Origin: Pacificispira sp002696645
GTDB taxonomy: Bacteria; Pseudomonadota; Alphaproteobacteria; UBA8366; Aestuariispiraceae
Direction: 5' to 3'
NCBI RefSeq assembly: GCF_048892425.1
Contig: NZ_JBLZHU010000002.1
Coordinates: 310,001 to 374,000, forward strand
DNA length: 64,000 bases
In this document: piece by piece, positions 35,449 through 43,694 of the stretch
Layout of the letters: each line of letters opens with the position of its first letter
Numbering within the stretch: the stretch's first letter is position 1
Translations under genes and position numbers: made by a program
Notes under the pieces: generated by a model
Databases searched by the model: none
What the model was told of the DNA's origin: nothing
Seen by the model: the letters and a program-made list of their open reading frames with translations, nothing else

Positions 35449-36450
35449 ATGTTGGATTACATCGTCCGTCGCCTTCTGGTGATGATACCGACCTTGCTGA
35501 TCATCAGCATTCTGGTCTTCATCATCATTCAATTGCCCCCTGGGGACTATCTGACCACGCTGATTCAGGAATATCAGGATCGCGGAGAGCAGATCGGTGA
35601 GGAGGTTCTGGCCTTCTATCGCGAGAATTACGGTTTTGGCGAGCCGATGTGGAAGCAATATCTGCTGTGGATGAAGGGGATATTGCTGGAAGGCAATATG
35701 GGCTATTCCTTTGAATATGAATTGCCGGTGGCTGATGTCGTGGGCGACCGCATGTTCCTGACCATTCTGGTCTCCTTTGTCACCATCATTTTCGTTTACA
35801 TTGTGGCCTTCCCCATCGGGGTGTATTCGGCGGTAAATCAGTATTCCCCAGGGGATTATGCCTTGACCCTGGTTGGATTTATCGGGCTGGCGACGCCCAA
35901 CTTCCTGCTGGCCCTGGTGTTGATGTATCTGGCCAATCAATGGACCGGTGCATCGATTGGTGGGTTGGTTGATGATGAATTGCGCGATGCCCCGATGAGC
36001 TGGGAAAAATTTGTCAGCGTGTTACAGCATCTGTGGGTGCCCGTCATCGTGATCGGTACATCGGGTACGGCGGGCATGATCCGTCGTTTGCGGGCTAATC
36101 TGCTGGATGAATTGCACAAGCAATATGTCGTCACCGCGCGGGCCAAGGGCGTATCGCCCCGCAAGGCCCTGTTTAAATATCCCTTGCGCATGGCGCTCAA
36201 TCCCTTCATCGCGGATATCGGCAATATTCTGCCTGAGATCATTTCAGGCTCTGCCATTGTTTCTATCGTTTTGAGTCTGGAAACCACTGGGCCGATGCTG
36301 CTGCGGGCTTTGGAGACTCAGGATATGTATCTGGCGGGGTCCTTTTTGATGGTGTTGGCCTTGCTGACCGTGCTGGGGAATTTACTGTCTGATCTGGCGC
36401 TGGCGGTGCTGGATCCCCGAATACGCCTGGGTGCGGAGGCAACGAAATGA
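35449..36450 (+). CDS. ABC importer permease (DppB/OppB-like)
   Basis: 333 residues from the ATG at 35449, with GGGGGAAG 8 bases upstream; an alternative codon at 35431 would include that ribosome site. Begins MLDYIVRRLLVMIPTLLIISILVFIIIQLPPGDYL, the standard OppB-type start. Six membrane helices are visible, and the EAA loop lies in VVTARAKGVSPRKALFKYPLRMALNP. It forms one half of the channel with the next gene, whose start overlaps its stop by 4 bases. Confidence 0.93.
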   Translation: MLDYIVRRLLVMIPTLLIISILVFIIIQLPPGDYLTTLIQEYQDRGEQIGEEVLAFYRENYGFGEPMWKQYLLWMKGILLEGNMGYSFEYELPVADVVGDRMFLTILVSFVTIIFVYIVAFPIGVYSAVNQYSPGDYALTLVGFIGLATPNFLLALVLMYLANQWTGASIGGLVDDELRDAPMSWEKFVSVLQHLWVPVIVIGTSGTAGMIRRLRANLLDELHKQYVVTARAKGVSPRKALFKYPLRMALNPFIADIGNILPEIISGSAIVSIVLSLETTGPMLLRALETQDMYLAGSFLMVLALLTVLGNLLSDLALAVLDPRIRLGAEATK

Positions 36451-37652
36451 GCGATAGCACTGCAAACACGCCAGACGCCCGCAAGCCAGAACCGCTGGAT
36501 CATTTTGTCAGCCAGGCCCCGTTTGATGCCCAGGCCGCAACGCTGCTTACGCCAGAGCAGGAGAAATATTACCTCTCCTCCCAATGGCGGTTGATGTGGT
36601 TGAAATTCCGCCGTCACAAACTGGCGTTGTGGAGCGGGATTTATCTGATTCTGGTCTATGCCTCGATCCTGATATCAGAGGTGATCGCGCCCTACAGTTT
36701 CACCCACCGGCATACGGATTTCATCTATGCCCCGCCGCAGGAAGTGCGCCTGTTTCATGACGGCAGCCTCATCGGGCCTTATGTCTATCCCTATGATGTG
36801 AAACTGAATATGGAGGAATTGCGCTGGGACTATACGGAAGATACCAGCAACCCTCAGAAACTGCGCTTTCTGTGCACCAGCGATGATTATGCCGGGTCGA
36901 CCTATGAATTCTGGGGCCTGTTTGAAAGCAATTTCCATCTGGTCTGTCCGGCCGCCGGGGGTCAGTTCTTCTTTCTGGGAACCGACCGGCTGGGCCGGGA
37001 TATTCAGTCCCGCATCATTCAGGGCGCGCGTATCTCGCTGACGGTCGGGCTGATCGGGGTGACGATCAGTTTCGTTCTGGGCATTACGCTTGGCGGTATG
37101 GCGGGCTATTTCGGGGGCATGGTGGATTGGTGTGTCCAGCGCGTGATTGAGGTCATCCGCTCCTTCCCCTCATTGCCGCTCTGGATGGCCCTGTCTGCGG
37201 CCATGCCGGTCAACTGGTCACCCATCGTGGTGTTCTTGGGGATTACCGTCATTCTGGGCCTGCTGGATTGGCCCGGACTGGCGCGCGCCGTGCGCTCCAA
37301 ACTGCTGGCCCTGCGAGAAGAGGATTTCGCCGTCGCCGCTCAGTTGATGGGCGCCACACCGACCCGCATCATCGGCAAGCACTTACTGCCCAGTTTCACC
37401 AGCCATCTGATCGCCTCGGTAACGCTGGCCGTGCCCAGCATGATCCTCGGCGAAACCGCACTCAGCTTCTTAGGCCTTGGCCTGAAGCCGCCCATCACCA
37501 GTTGGGGCGTGCTGTTGAACGAAGCGCAAAACTTCAACGCGGTCGCCCTCTACCCCTGGCTCCTCTGGCCCGCCGCCCCGGTTATCCTGGTCGTGCTGGC
37601 CTTCCAGTTCCTGGGCGATGGCTTAAGAGACGCGGCGGATCCGTATAAGTAG
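36447..37652 (+). CDS. ABC importer permease (DppC/YejE-like) with periplasmic insert
   Basis: 401 residues, longer than typical DppC (about 300). A cytoplasmic N-terminal arm of about 65 residues precedes the first helix (LALWSGIYLILVYASILISE). Then comes a periplasmic insert of about 110 residues (PPQEVRLFHDGSLIGPYVYPYDVKLNM and onward to about 170), as in the YejE permease of microcin C importers. The remaining five helices follow, with the EAA loop in FAVAAQLMGATPTRIIGKHLLP. It pairs with the preceding permease. Last gene of the importer operon; a palindromic repeat begins just beyond its stop. Confidence 0.92.
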   Translation: MSDSTANTPDARKPEPLDHFVSQAPFDAQAATLLTPEQEKYYLSSQWRLMWLKFRRHKLALWSGIYLILVYASILISEVIAPYSFTHRHTDFIYAPPQEVRLFHDGSLIGPYVYPYDVKLNMEELRWDYTEDTSNPQKLRFLCTSDDYAGSTYEFWGLFESNFHLVCPAAGGQFFFLGTDRLGRDIQSRIIQGARISLTVGLIGVTISFVLGITLGGMAGYFGGMVDWCVQRVIEVIRSFPSLPLWMALSAAMPVNWSPIVVFLGITVILGLLDWPGLARAVRSKLLALREEDFAVAAQLMGATPTRIIGKHLLPSFTSHLIASVTLAVPSMILGETALSFLGLGLKPPITSWGVLLNEAQNFNAVALYPWLLWPAAPVILVVLAFQFLGDGLRDAADPYK

Positions 37653-37670
37653 AGAACGCTGCTGCGGTCC

Positions 37671-37790
37671 GCGCCCTCCTCGTCCTGAGGAGGCGCGCAG
37701 CGCCGTCTCGAAGGATGGCCTGTAAGTCCAGTGCTTCCAGCATCCGATCCTTCGAGGCGCGGCTGTCGCTTCTCCTCGGATTGAGTATTT
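37671..37790. repeat. Palindromic intergenic repeat (alphaproteobacterial type)
   Basis: A GC-rich element made of nested inverted repeats follows the permease stop. CTCGAAGGAT at 37707-37716 pairs with ATCCTTCGAG at 37747-37756, and a smaller CCTCCT/AGGAGG hairpin lies at 37676-37693. The wording CGTCCTGAGGAGGC...GTCTCGAAGGATG is a familiar repeated motif in alphaproteobacterial genomes. It lies between the importer operon (plus) and the convergent YegP gene (minus) and may help end both transcripts, though no T run is present. Confidence 0.7.
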
Positions 37791-37797
37791 CGATCAA

Positions 37798-38130
37798 TCA
37801 GGTCAAATCGTCTATTTCCGCGTCAGGTGCATTTTTCTTCACGGATTCAATGCCATTATCGCGACCCTGGGTGGATACATAGGTTTCGCTGGTGCCAATG
37901 ACTTCCCCGTTGCCGGCCTTCAGATTGAAATAGTACTGGCCGTTCGTCGCTGTTTTTTTCTCATAACGCGCATCCAGCGGTGCATTGGTCTTCACCGATG
38001 CAATTCCGGTTTCGCAGCCAGATTTTGCTGTATAGCCTTCGCTGGCAAGGATGATTTCCCCGTTCCCTGCTTTCAATCGGAACCGAAATTCACCCGCTTT
38101 GTCTTTATAAATCTCAAACTTCCCAGCCAT
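37798..38130 (-). CDS. YegP-family DUF1508 tandem-repeat protein
   Basis: 110 residues consisting of two DUF1508 repeats: KFEIYKDKAGEFRFRLKAGNGEIILASEGY (1-30 region) and ARYEKKTATNGQYYFNLKAGNGEVIGTSETY (about 52-82), each followed by a G-x-x-S-V-K-x-N-A segment. The fold is a small symmetric alpha/beta domain; the biochemical role is not known. E. coli YegP is the namesake. A strong ribosome site TAGGAGG lies at 38138-38144. It stands alone on the minus strand behind a promoter region with an inverted repeat at 38255-38275. Confidence 0.9.
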   Translation of the reverse strand: MAGKFEIYKDKAGEFRFRLKAGNGEIILASEGYTAKSGCETGIASVKTNAPLDARYEKKTATNGQYYFNLKAGNGEVIGTSETYVSTQGRDNGIESVKKNAPDAEIDDLT

Positions 38131-38359
38131 GATCTGGCCTCCTAATACTGCTTCTGACCGGTCGCGGAATTGCTCCGGATTTGTCAGATGGGGAAGGGAT
38201 TTTCGACAAACAATAGTTAAAATTTAATAAAATTCACTTTGCTACTTCTGGGGTCAAAAAGTGTTGAGCTTTTTGTCATAAAGGCCCGCGCAGATTGATA
38301 GTCAGGCCACAGAAATAGAAAGTCGCACGATTGGCCCTGGATGCCGGCTCAGGCCCGTC

Positions 38360-38380
38360 ACCCCGGACTTGATCCGGGGT
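38360..38380. repeat. Palindromic repeat hairpin (ACCCCGGA/TCCGGGGT)
   Basis: ACCCCGGA pairs with TCCGGGGT across the loop CTTGA, embedded in ...CCCGTCACCCCGGACTTGATCC... wording typical of dispersed alphaproteobacterial repeats. A closely related copy with loop TCACG is at 46284-46304 and another at 38420-38440. Confidence 0.7.
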
Positions 38381-38419
38381 CCAGGGGCGGCAGGTATAGA
38401 GTGGGGCGGGTGGCTCTGG

Positions 38420-38440
38420 ATGCCGGATCACGTCCGGCAT
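38420..38440. repeat. Palindromic repeat hairpin (ATGCCGGA/TCCGGCAT)
   Basis: ATGCCGGA pairs with TCCGGCAT across the loop TCACG. Its stem differs from the 46284-46304 copy by paired changes (C-C to T-G on one side, matched on the other), which preserves the hairpin and points to selection for structure or to a palindromic repeat family. It ends 15 bases from the stop of the FAD oxidoreductase gene. Confidence 0.7.
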
Positions 38441-38455
38441 GACAATTCTTGGGCG

Positions 38456-40882
38456 TTAGGTCTTCAGGGCTGCATTCGCCGCATCATAGACAGGCTCTGC
38501 CAACACCTTGACCTTGCGGGGTTCACCCAGAATCCAGACGGTCATGTCTGTGCCAGGCTTTGCATAGGCGGGCTGAACATAGGCGAAGGCGAGGCTTTTG
38601 CCGGTGCGGTGGCCATAGCCGCCCGATGTGGTCAGGCCGATGACTTGACCCTCTCCCACCGTGATGGCTTCGCCACCGGTCGTGTCGCTGTCGCCGGGCT
38701 CGACTTCCAGATAGATGATCTGTCCCTGAGCACCGTCCTGTTTGCGCTGCAAGGTCGCGGCCTTGCCGATGAAATCCTTATCAAACTTCACAAAGCGTTC
38801 GATGTCGGCCTCAATGGGGGTGATTTCATTGGTCAGTTCCGAGCCCCAGCCGCGATAGGCCTTTTCCATGCGCAGGGCGTTGACGGCATAGGTGCCGAAA
38901 TGCCCGATGCCATAGGGGCCCCCCGCCTTCATCAGGGCCTCATAGACCGCAGGCATGACCGCCATGGGGCAGTGCAGTTCCCAGCCCAATTCGCCGATAT
39001 AGTTGACCCGCAATGCCCGGATCGTCGCCCCTGCAATGGTAATTTCCTGGGCCGTGAGCCAGCGGAAGGCTTCATTGGATAAATCTGCGCGCGTCACCTG
39101 GGACAGCACATCCCGTGCCTTTGGCCCCGCCAGAACCAGATTGCCATAGGTCTGGGAAACATTGGTGACGGTGACGTCTTCACCTTCTTGGATATGCTGG
39201 CCCAGCCAATCGAAATCGCGGTCCTCAGCAGCCGCAGCGGACAGGATGTAATAGGCATGCTTGCCCAGCCGCGTGACCGTTGCTTCGCCTTCGATCGCCC
39301 CATCGTCATTCAGCATATGAGCCAATGCGATTCCGCCGATTTTCTGTGGCATGCGGTTGGCAAAAACCCGCTCCAGCATCGCCGGGGCATCGGGGCCGCT
39401 GACATCGAATTTGGCAAAGGAAGACAGGTCGGCAAGTGCCACGCCTTCGGAGACGAGGCGGCATTCTTTCGCCACGGCATCGAAGGCGTTGTTGTGGCGG
39501 AAGCCCGGTTCTTCGTCCTGACCGTCCAGCGCGTAATACTTTACCCGCTCCCAGCCCGAAGCGGTGGTGTACAGGCCACCCGCTTCCGCCAGAATATCAT
39601 ACAGACTGGATTTGCGCTTCCCGCGCCCGGCCGGGCGTTCTTCGCCGGGCAGATGCAGGGCATACATATGTTCATAATCTTCAATGGAGCGCGCGCGGAC
39701 ATAATCCGCATCTGCCCAGCGACCAAACCGGCGTGGGTCCAGGCCCGCCATGTTGATCTCACTTTGGCCATGCACGATCCATTGCGCCAGATACTTGCCA
39801 CAGCCCGCCCCCTGGGCGATGCCGATAGACGAGCCACAGCATTGCCAGAAATTGCGCAGGCCCGCCGTTGGACCCAACAGAGGATTGGCGTCTGGCGTAT
39901 GGGGAATGGCGCCGTGGACGATGCGCTTGATGCCACTTTCGCCCCAGATCGGCATGCGTTCCAGGGTTCGTTCCACCCAGGGGCTGATGCGGTCTAATTC
40001 GTCGGTGAACAGCTCATTCTCGCTGTCCCATTCCGGATAGCCACCCCGATCCGCCCAGGCTTCCTGGGACCCCTCGGTCTCATAAATGCCGATCAGGCCG
40101 GATTTTTGCTCCTGCCGGTAATAGGCCGACGGATAGGGATCGCGCATCACCGGCATTTCAACATCAGCGTCGATGAATTGCTGGATCGGCTCGGTGACGA
40201 TGTAATGGTGCTTCATATTGGTTATCGGCACATCGGACCCGACCCACTGATTGATCAACCGCGCATAACAGCCCCCGGCATTGACCACATGTTCACAGGT
40301 CACGGTTCCCTTTTCTGTCACCACTTGCCATTCGCCGCTGGGCAATTGCACGACATTCAGCACGCGGTTCCGGCGTTCAATCTCTGCACCCCTATCGCGC
40401 GCGCCCTTTGCCAGCGCATTGCAACAGCCCGCCGGGTCAACATGGCCGTCATCCAGCGTCCAGGCAGCCGCCAGAACACCGGTCGTATCGACATGGGGGT
40501 TGATCGCCTTGATCTCATCGGGGCCGATAACCTGCATGCGGAACCCGATCAGCTTGGCCGTTCCTTCAACTTTCTTGAAATAATCCATCTCCGCCTGATT
40601 GGTGGCGAAGCGTAGCCCGCCGCAGCCATGCCAGGAGACATATTGCCCTGTCATCGCTTCCAGTTTGGGATACAGCGTATTTCCATAATGATGGATTTTC
40701 GCCATGTTGTAATCAGCGATGAAGCTGGGACATTGACCCGCCGCATGCCAGGTAGAGCCGGATGTCAGCTCCCCCTTTTCAATCAACAGGCTGTCTGTCC
40801 AGCCTTCTTGCGCAAGATGATACAGCAGGCCACAGCCCATCATCCCGCCCCCGATGATGACGACGCGCGCGTGTTCTTTCAT
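38456..40882 (-). CDS. FAD-dependent oxidoreductase with GcvT domain (dimethylglycine/sarcosine dehydrogenase-like)
   Basis: 808 residues. The N-terminal DAO-type flavin domain has the dinucleotide motif VVIIGGGMMGCGLLYHL and GSTWHAAGQ near residues 42-50, where the His corresponds to the covalent flavin site of dimethylglycine and sarcosine dehydrogenases. The C-terminal half (about 430-800) is an aminomethyltransferase/GcvT domain that passes the released methyl or formaldehyde to tetrahydrofolate (ALRMEKAYRGWGSELTNEITP). Expected reaction: oxidative demethylation of an N-methylated amine or amino acid. The substrate is not certain. It is divergent from the AruI-like gene across 253 bases that contain a palindrome. 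Confidence 0.88.
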   Translation of the reverse strand: MKEHARVVIIGGGMMGCGLLYHLAQEGWTDSLLIEKGELTSGSTWHAAGQCPSFIADYNMAKIHHYGNTLYPKLEAMTGQYVSWHGCGGLRFATNQAEMDYFKKVEGTAKLIGFRMQVIGPDEIKAINPHVDTTGVLAAAWTLDDGHVDPAGCCNALAKGARDRGAEIERRNRVLNVVQLPSGEWQVVTEKGTVTCEHVVNAGGCYARLINQWVGSDVPITNMKHHYIVTEPIQQFIDADVEMPVMRDPYPSAYYRQEQKSGLIGIYETEGSQEAWADRGGYPEWDSENELFTDELDRISPWVERTLERMPIWGESGIKRIVHGAIPHTPDANPLLGPTAGLRNFWQCCGSSIGIAQGAGCGKYLAQWIVHGQSEINMAGLDPRRFGRWADADYVRARSIEDYEHMYALHLPGEERPAGRGKRKSSLYDILAEAGGLYTTASGWERVKYYALDGQDEEPGFRHNNAFDAVAKECRLVSEGVALADLSSFAKFDVSGPDAPAMLERVFANRMPQKIGGIALAHMLNDDGAIEGEATVTRLGKHAYYILSAAAAEDRDFDWLGQHIQEGEDVTVTNVSQTYGNLVLAGPKARDVLSQVTRADLSNEAFRWLTAQEITIAGATIRALRVNYIGELGWELHCPMAVMPAVYEALMKAGGPYGIGHFGTYAVNALRMEKAYRGWGSELTNEITPIEADIERFVKFDKDFIGKAATLQRKQDGAQGQIIYLEVEPGDSDTTGGEAITVGEGQVIGLTTSGGYGHRTGKSLAFAYVQPAYAKPGTDMTVWILGEPRKVKVLAEPVYDAANAALKT

Positions 40883-41001
40883 GCCGATCCGATCCCTTTG
40901 CGACCCACTGTTGCTATCAGCCTAGAAGCGGTGATTAACATTGACAAGAACTAACAAAGATCAGGGTAAGGCATTGTATTTCATAAATTATTTCACAGAT
41001 A

Positions 41002-41018
41002 GATGAAATCGTTTCATC
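41002..41018. promoter_or_regulatory. Palindrome GATGAAA-TCG-TTTCATC in a divergent promoter region
   Basis: A perfect 7-base inverted repeat with a 3-base centre lies between the divergent FAD/GcvT oxidoreductase (start 40882) and the AruI-like decarboxylase (start 41136). The surrounding 40940-41020 is AT-rich, as expected of a promoter. The size suits a dimeric regulator, perhaps one controlling both catabolic genes. A weaker second inverted repeat, AGCCTGT/ACAGGCT, spans 41033-41066. Confidence 0.45.
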
Positions 41019-41135
41019 GTCAGTCCTTGCACAGCCTGTATGGGATTGTTCCGGTGCAAACAGGCTTGGAAAGGGATGGTTTCGCGGTCTAAGGTGTCGG
41101 ATCAAAATGGCACGGAATAACGTGGGGGGGTGATC

Positions 41136-42734
41136 ATGCAATTCAGACCAACATGCGGCGAGGCGTTTGTACGACTGTTGGAAGATTACAGCGTCGACAC
41201 GGTCTTTGGCATTCCCGGCGTGCATAATCTGGAACTGTATCGGGGGTTTGCGGGCAGCACGATCCGTCACGTTCTGCCCCGGCATGAGCAAGGTGCCGGA
41301 TTCATGGCGGATGGCTATGCCAGGGTGACCGGTAAGCCGGGCGTGTGCTTCCTGATCACCGGCGCGGGGGTTACAAATTGCGCCACCCCGATGGGTCAGG
41401 CGTTCAGTGACAGCGTGCCTCTGTTGATCGTCAGCAGCGAAAATACCCGCGACACGCTGGGCAAGGGCATTGGCTGTCTGCACGAAATCACCGATCAGGC
41501 TGCTGTGACGCGCCCCCTTTGTGCCTTTTCTGAAACCCCGACAGATCCTGAAGAAGTGCCTGGTCTGGTGGCCAGGGCCTTTGATGTGTTTGAAAGCAAG
41601 CGCCCCCGGCCCGTCCATTTATCACTGCCCCTGGATATGCTGGCTGAACGGACACGGCTGCAATGGAGCCCCCATCCCGCCGCGTCGAAACCTGAGGCGG
41701 AGTCCGAGGCAATTGAAGAAGCCGCGATGCTGCTGGATCAGGCCGACCGCCCCTTGATCCTGATCGGGGGCGGCGCGCGGGGTGCCGCACATCAGGTTCT
41801 GGCGCTGGCAGAACGCCTGGACTGCCCAATTCTGGGAACCATTCTGGGGCGCGATATCGTGCCGAATGATCACCCGCTTTCGCTTGGGGGCCTGTTGGTT
41901 TCTTCCATCGGGGATGAAATTCTGGCAGATGCCGATGTTATTCTGGCAATCGGCACGGAACTGTCGCCCAATAACAGCTACAGCGATGTGGTCACTCTGC
42001 CTGGAAAATTGATCCGTATCGATATTGATGCGGCGGAGTTCGATGCCCGTCACCCTGCCACGGTCGCCATTCGGGCGGATGCTGCGCTGGCAGCGGATTC
42101 TTTGTTAAACGCATTGGGCCCGATGGGGGGCGAGCGTGACGGGGCCGGGCGGGTGCTGGCGTATAAGGGGCGTCCATCCACGGGCTTCCTGCCGCATCTG
42201 GAAAAGAAACATCATGCGGTGCTGGATGAAATCGAAGCTGTTCTGCCGGAAGGATCCATACTGGTCGGTGACATGACCCAGGTGATCTATTCCGCGATCA
42301 ATCACTTCAAAATCCCCAAAGGGGGAAGATTCCTGTATCCATCGGGCTATGGCACGTTGGGATATGCGCTGCCTGCGGCCATTGGCGCCAAGATTGGCGC
42401 ACCGGATCGCACCGTTCTGGCAATCGCAGGCGATAGCGGGTTTTTATACACGGCCCCAGAAATGGCAGTCGCAGCAGAAGAGGGGCTGAACATTGTCGCC
42501 CTGGTCTGGAACAATCGGGCTTTGGGGCAAATCCGCGACGACATGGTCAACCGCAATATCCGCACTGTTGGCGTCACACCAGAACCGCCCGAATTCGAAT
42601 ATCTGGCAAAAGCATTCCGCTGGTCCTATACCAAACCCGGCAAGGTTTCAGAAATCAGCAGCGCCCTGAAAGCCGCTTTTGCCGCCAAGGGCCCGACATT
42701 GATCGAAGTCCAGGATGGCATTGAGGGGCTTTAG
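41136..42734 (+). CDS. aruI: Thiamine-diphosphate decarboxylase, AruI-like (5-guanidino-2-oxopentanoate decarboxylase)
   Basis: 532 residues from the ATG at 41136 (a GTG at 41130 overlaps the G-rich ribosome site). It has the three domains of ThDP enzymes. The N-terminal pyrimidine-binding domain has DTVFGIPGVHNLELYRG and the catalytic Glu in RHEQGAGFMADGYARVTG; the middle is a nucleotide-binding-like domain; the C-terminal domain has the ThDP motif GDSGFLYTAPEM...VWNN (about 432-460). The opening wording matches the AruI group, which decarboxylates 2-keto-arginine to 4-guanidinobutyraldehyde in the arginine transaminase pathway. Acetolactate synthase or benzoylformate decarboxylase relatives are alternatives. 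AruH and the aldehyde dehydrogenase are not in the window. It overlaps the convergent PAS gene by 3 bases. Confidence 0.82.
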   Translation: MQFRPTCGEAFVRLLEDYSVDTVFGIPGVHNLELYRGFAGSTIRHVLPRHEQGAGFMADGYARVTGKPGVCFLITGAGVTNCATPMGQAFSDSVPLLIVSSENTRDTLGKGIGCLHEITDQAAVTRPLCAFSETPTDPEEVPGLVARAFDVFESKRPRPVHLSLPLDMLAERTRLQWSPHPAASKPEAESEAIEEAAMLLDQADRPLILIGGGARGAAHQVLALAERLDCPILGTILGRDIVPNDHPLSLGGLLVSSIGDEILADADVILAIGTELSPNNSYSDVVTLPGKLIRIDIDAAEFDARHPATVAIRADAALAADSLLNALGPMGGERDGAGRVLAYKGRPSTGFLPHLEKKHHAVLDEIEAVLPEGSILVGDMTQVIYSAINHFKIPKGGRFLYPSGYGTLGYALPAAIGAKIGAPDRTVLAIAGDSGFLYTAPEMAVAAEEGLNIVALVWNNRALGQIRDDMVNRNIRTVGVTPEPPEFEYLAKAFRWSYTKPGKVSEISSALKAAFAAKGPTLIEVQDGIEGL

Positions 42735-43258
42735 GAGGAAACAGGTGGAGCAATCCAATCTGCCACACCAAACAAGCCTGAAGGGGTTGGGCCCTCACTC
42801 CAAAGCGGCATCATGGCCCCGACCGCGGTTCGCGTAACATCGTTGCTGTTTGAATAAGAGATTTTAAAAAACCGTGCACAGCCATTGTTTATGGTGGCGT
42901 CTAGAAGAATCTTGAACTGCACCGAAACGTCATCCTTTTTAGAAATCTCGGAGAGGGTTTTACCCTTAAGATTAACGCCATGCTCTACTTCGTGGCGCGA
43001 TCCGAATAGGCGCCAACAGTAGTCTTTTCCATTATCAATTACGTCGATAAGGACGACATGCGGCAGGATGTCTGCACCCAGCGCGACAGGATCAATTTGG
43101 GATCTGGACGGAAGCCCATGTTCCCGTAATGACTGCCAGAAATCAAAAGCCTTCTTGATTTTTATGTATTGAGGGTCGCCAAGGGCGGTTTCATTGTCGA
43201 CAAATGAAACGACTTCTTTGAACCCCGGCATTTGTGTTAACTCAAGCACTGTTGGCAT
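42731..43258 (-). CDS. PAS_5-type PAS-domain protein
   Basis: 175 residues. A single PAS-like domain is seen: FDFWQSLREHGLPSRSQIDPVALGADILPHVVLIDVID near 40-75, then YCWRLFGSRHEVEHGVNLKGKTLSEI, then FFKISYSNSNDVTRTAVGAMMPLWSEG. This is the small stand-alone PAS family frequent in Alphaproteobacteria, of unknown ligand and output. No other domain, signal peptide or membrane helix. It is noticeably more AT-rich than its neighbours, as is the gene-free stretch upstream of it. It is convergent with the AruI-like gene, whose stop it overlaps. Confidence 0.82.
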   Translation of the reverse strand: MPTVLELTQMPGFKEVVSFVDNETALGDPQYIKIKKAFDFWQSLREHGLPSRSQIDPVALGADILPHVVLIDVIDNGKDYCWRLFGSRHEVEHGVNLKGKTLSEISKKDDVSVQFKILLDATINNGCARFFKISYSNSNDVTRTAVGAMMPLWSEGPTPSGLFGVADWIAPPVSS

Positions 43259-43658
43259 ACTGAATCCTTAAAAGTCACCCTGAGCGAGCCACGAATCCTC
43301 ATATAGCCCATAACTTTCATGAATGTATATTTAAGTGGCGTTTTCATTCGCAATTTAGAGAAGTTTGATGGGTATGGGAAATATGGTCAAACAGCACCTG
43401 CTTCACGCCCAATCCGTCATGCCGAGCACGACCTGTTTTCAGTGCCGAACGCGCCAAAGGTCCATATCCGCCAGGATCGCGGGTCGGGCTTGGGATCAGC
43501 AACAAAAAAGATCAGAATGTGGTTTTTCAACGCGTTACACAAAAGTGTCCCAGGAAAGTTGAGAATTACAAATCAGTATATGTCGTCGATCCGAAGATTG
43601 GCTCGATTGGCCATGCATGCTTGTTCCTCCTCATCTTGGTCTCAATTTGGGAATTTTC
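43259..43658. other. 400-base gene-free region upstream of the SRP RNA
   Basis: Short open frames here (for example at 43319-43687 and 43365-43562, plus strand) lack ribosome sites and recognisable protein character, and I do not support any of them. The composition is AT-rich near the PAS gene. No tRNA-like fold, repeat or terminator was recognised. The promoter of the SRP RNA begins at the right edge. Confidence 0.5.
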
Positions 43659-43688
43659 TTGCATTCCCGCCCCTTGCGCCGATATAAG
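43659..43688 (+). promoter_or_regulatory. Promoter of the SRP RNA gene
   Basis: TTGCAT (43659-43664) and TATAAG (43683-43688) are separated by 18 bases, and the predicted RNA 5' end at 43695 lies 7 bases beyond the -10 element, as expected for transcription initiation. Confidence 0.6.
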
Positions 43689-43694
43689 GCGGCA

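Larger units (their letters stand above)
38131..38455. other. 325-base gene-free region: YegP upstream region and two palindromic repeats
   Basis: No gene is supported here. The part next to YegP (38131-38290) is AT-rich and holds the ribosome site at 38138-38144 and the inverted repeat CAAAAAG/CTTTTTG at 38255-38275, overlapping a minus-strand TTGACC that could be a -35 element. The distal part (38339-38445) is GC-rich and holds two repeat hairpins, listed separately. Confidence 0.6.

Noticed and set aside
38340..38445. Possible CRISPR-like repeat pair
   Set aside because: The two similar elements are hairpins of differing stem sequence with no regular spacers or cas genes; they match dispersed palindromic repeats.
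43319..43687. Short plus-strand frames before the SRP RNA
   Set aside because: No ribosome site, no recognisable protein character, and the 3' part runs into the SRP RNA promoter and RNA.
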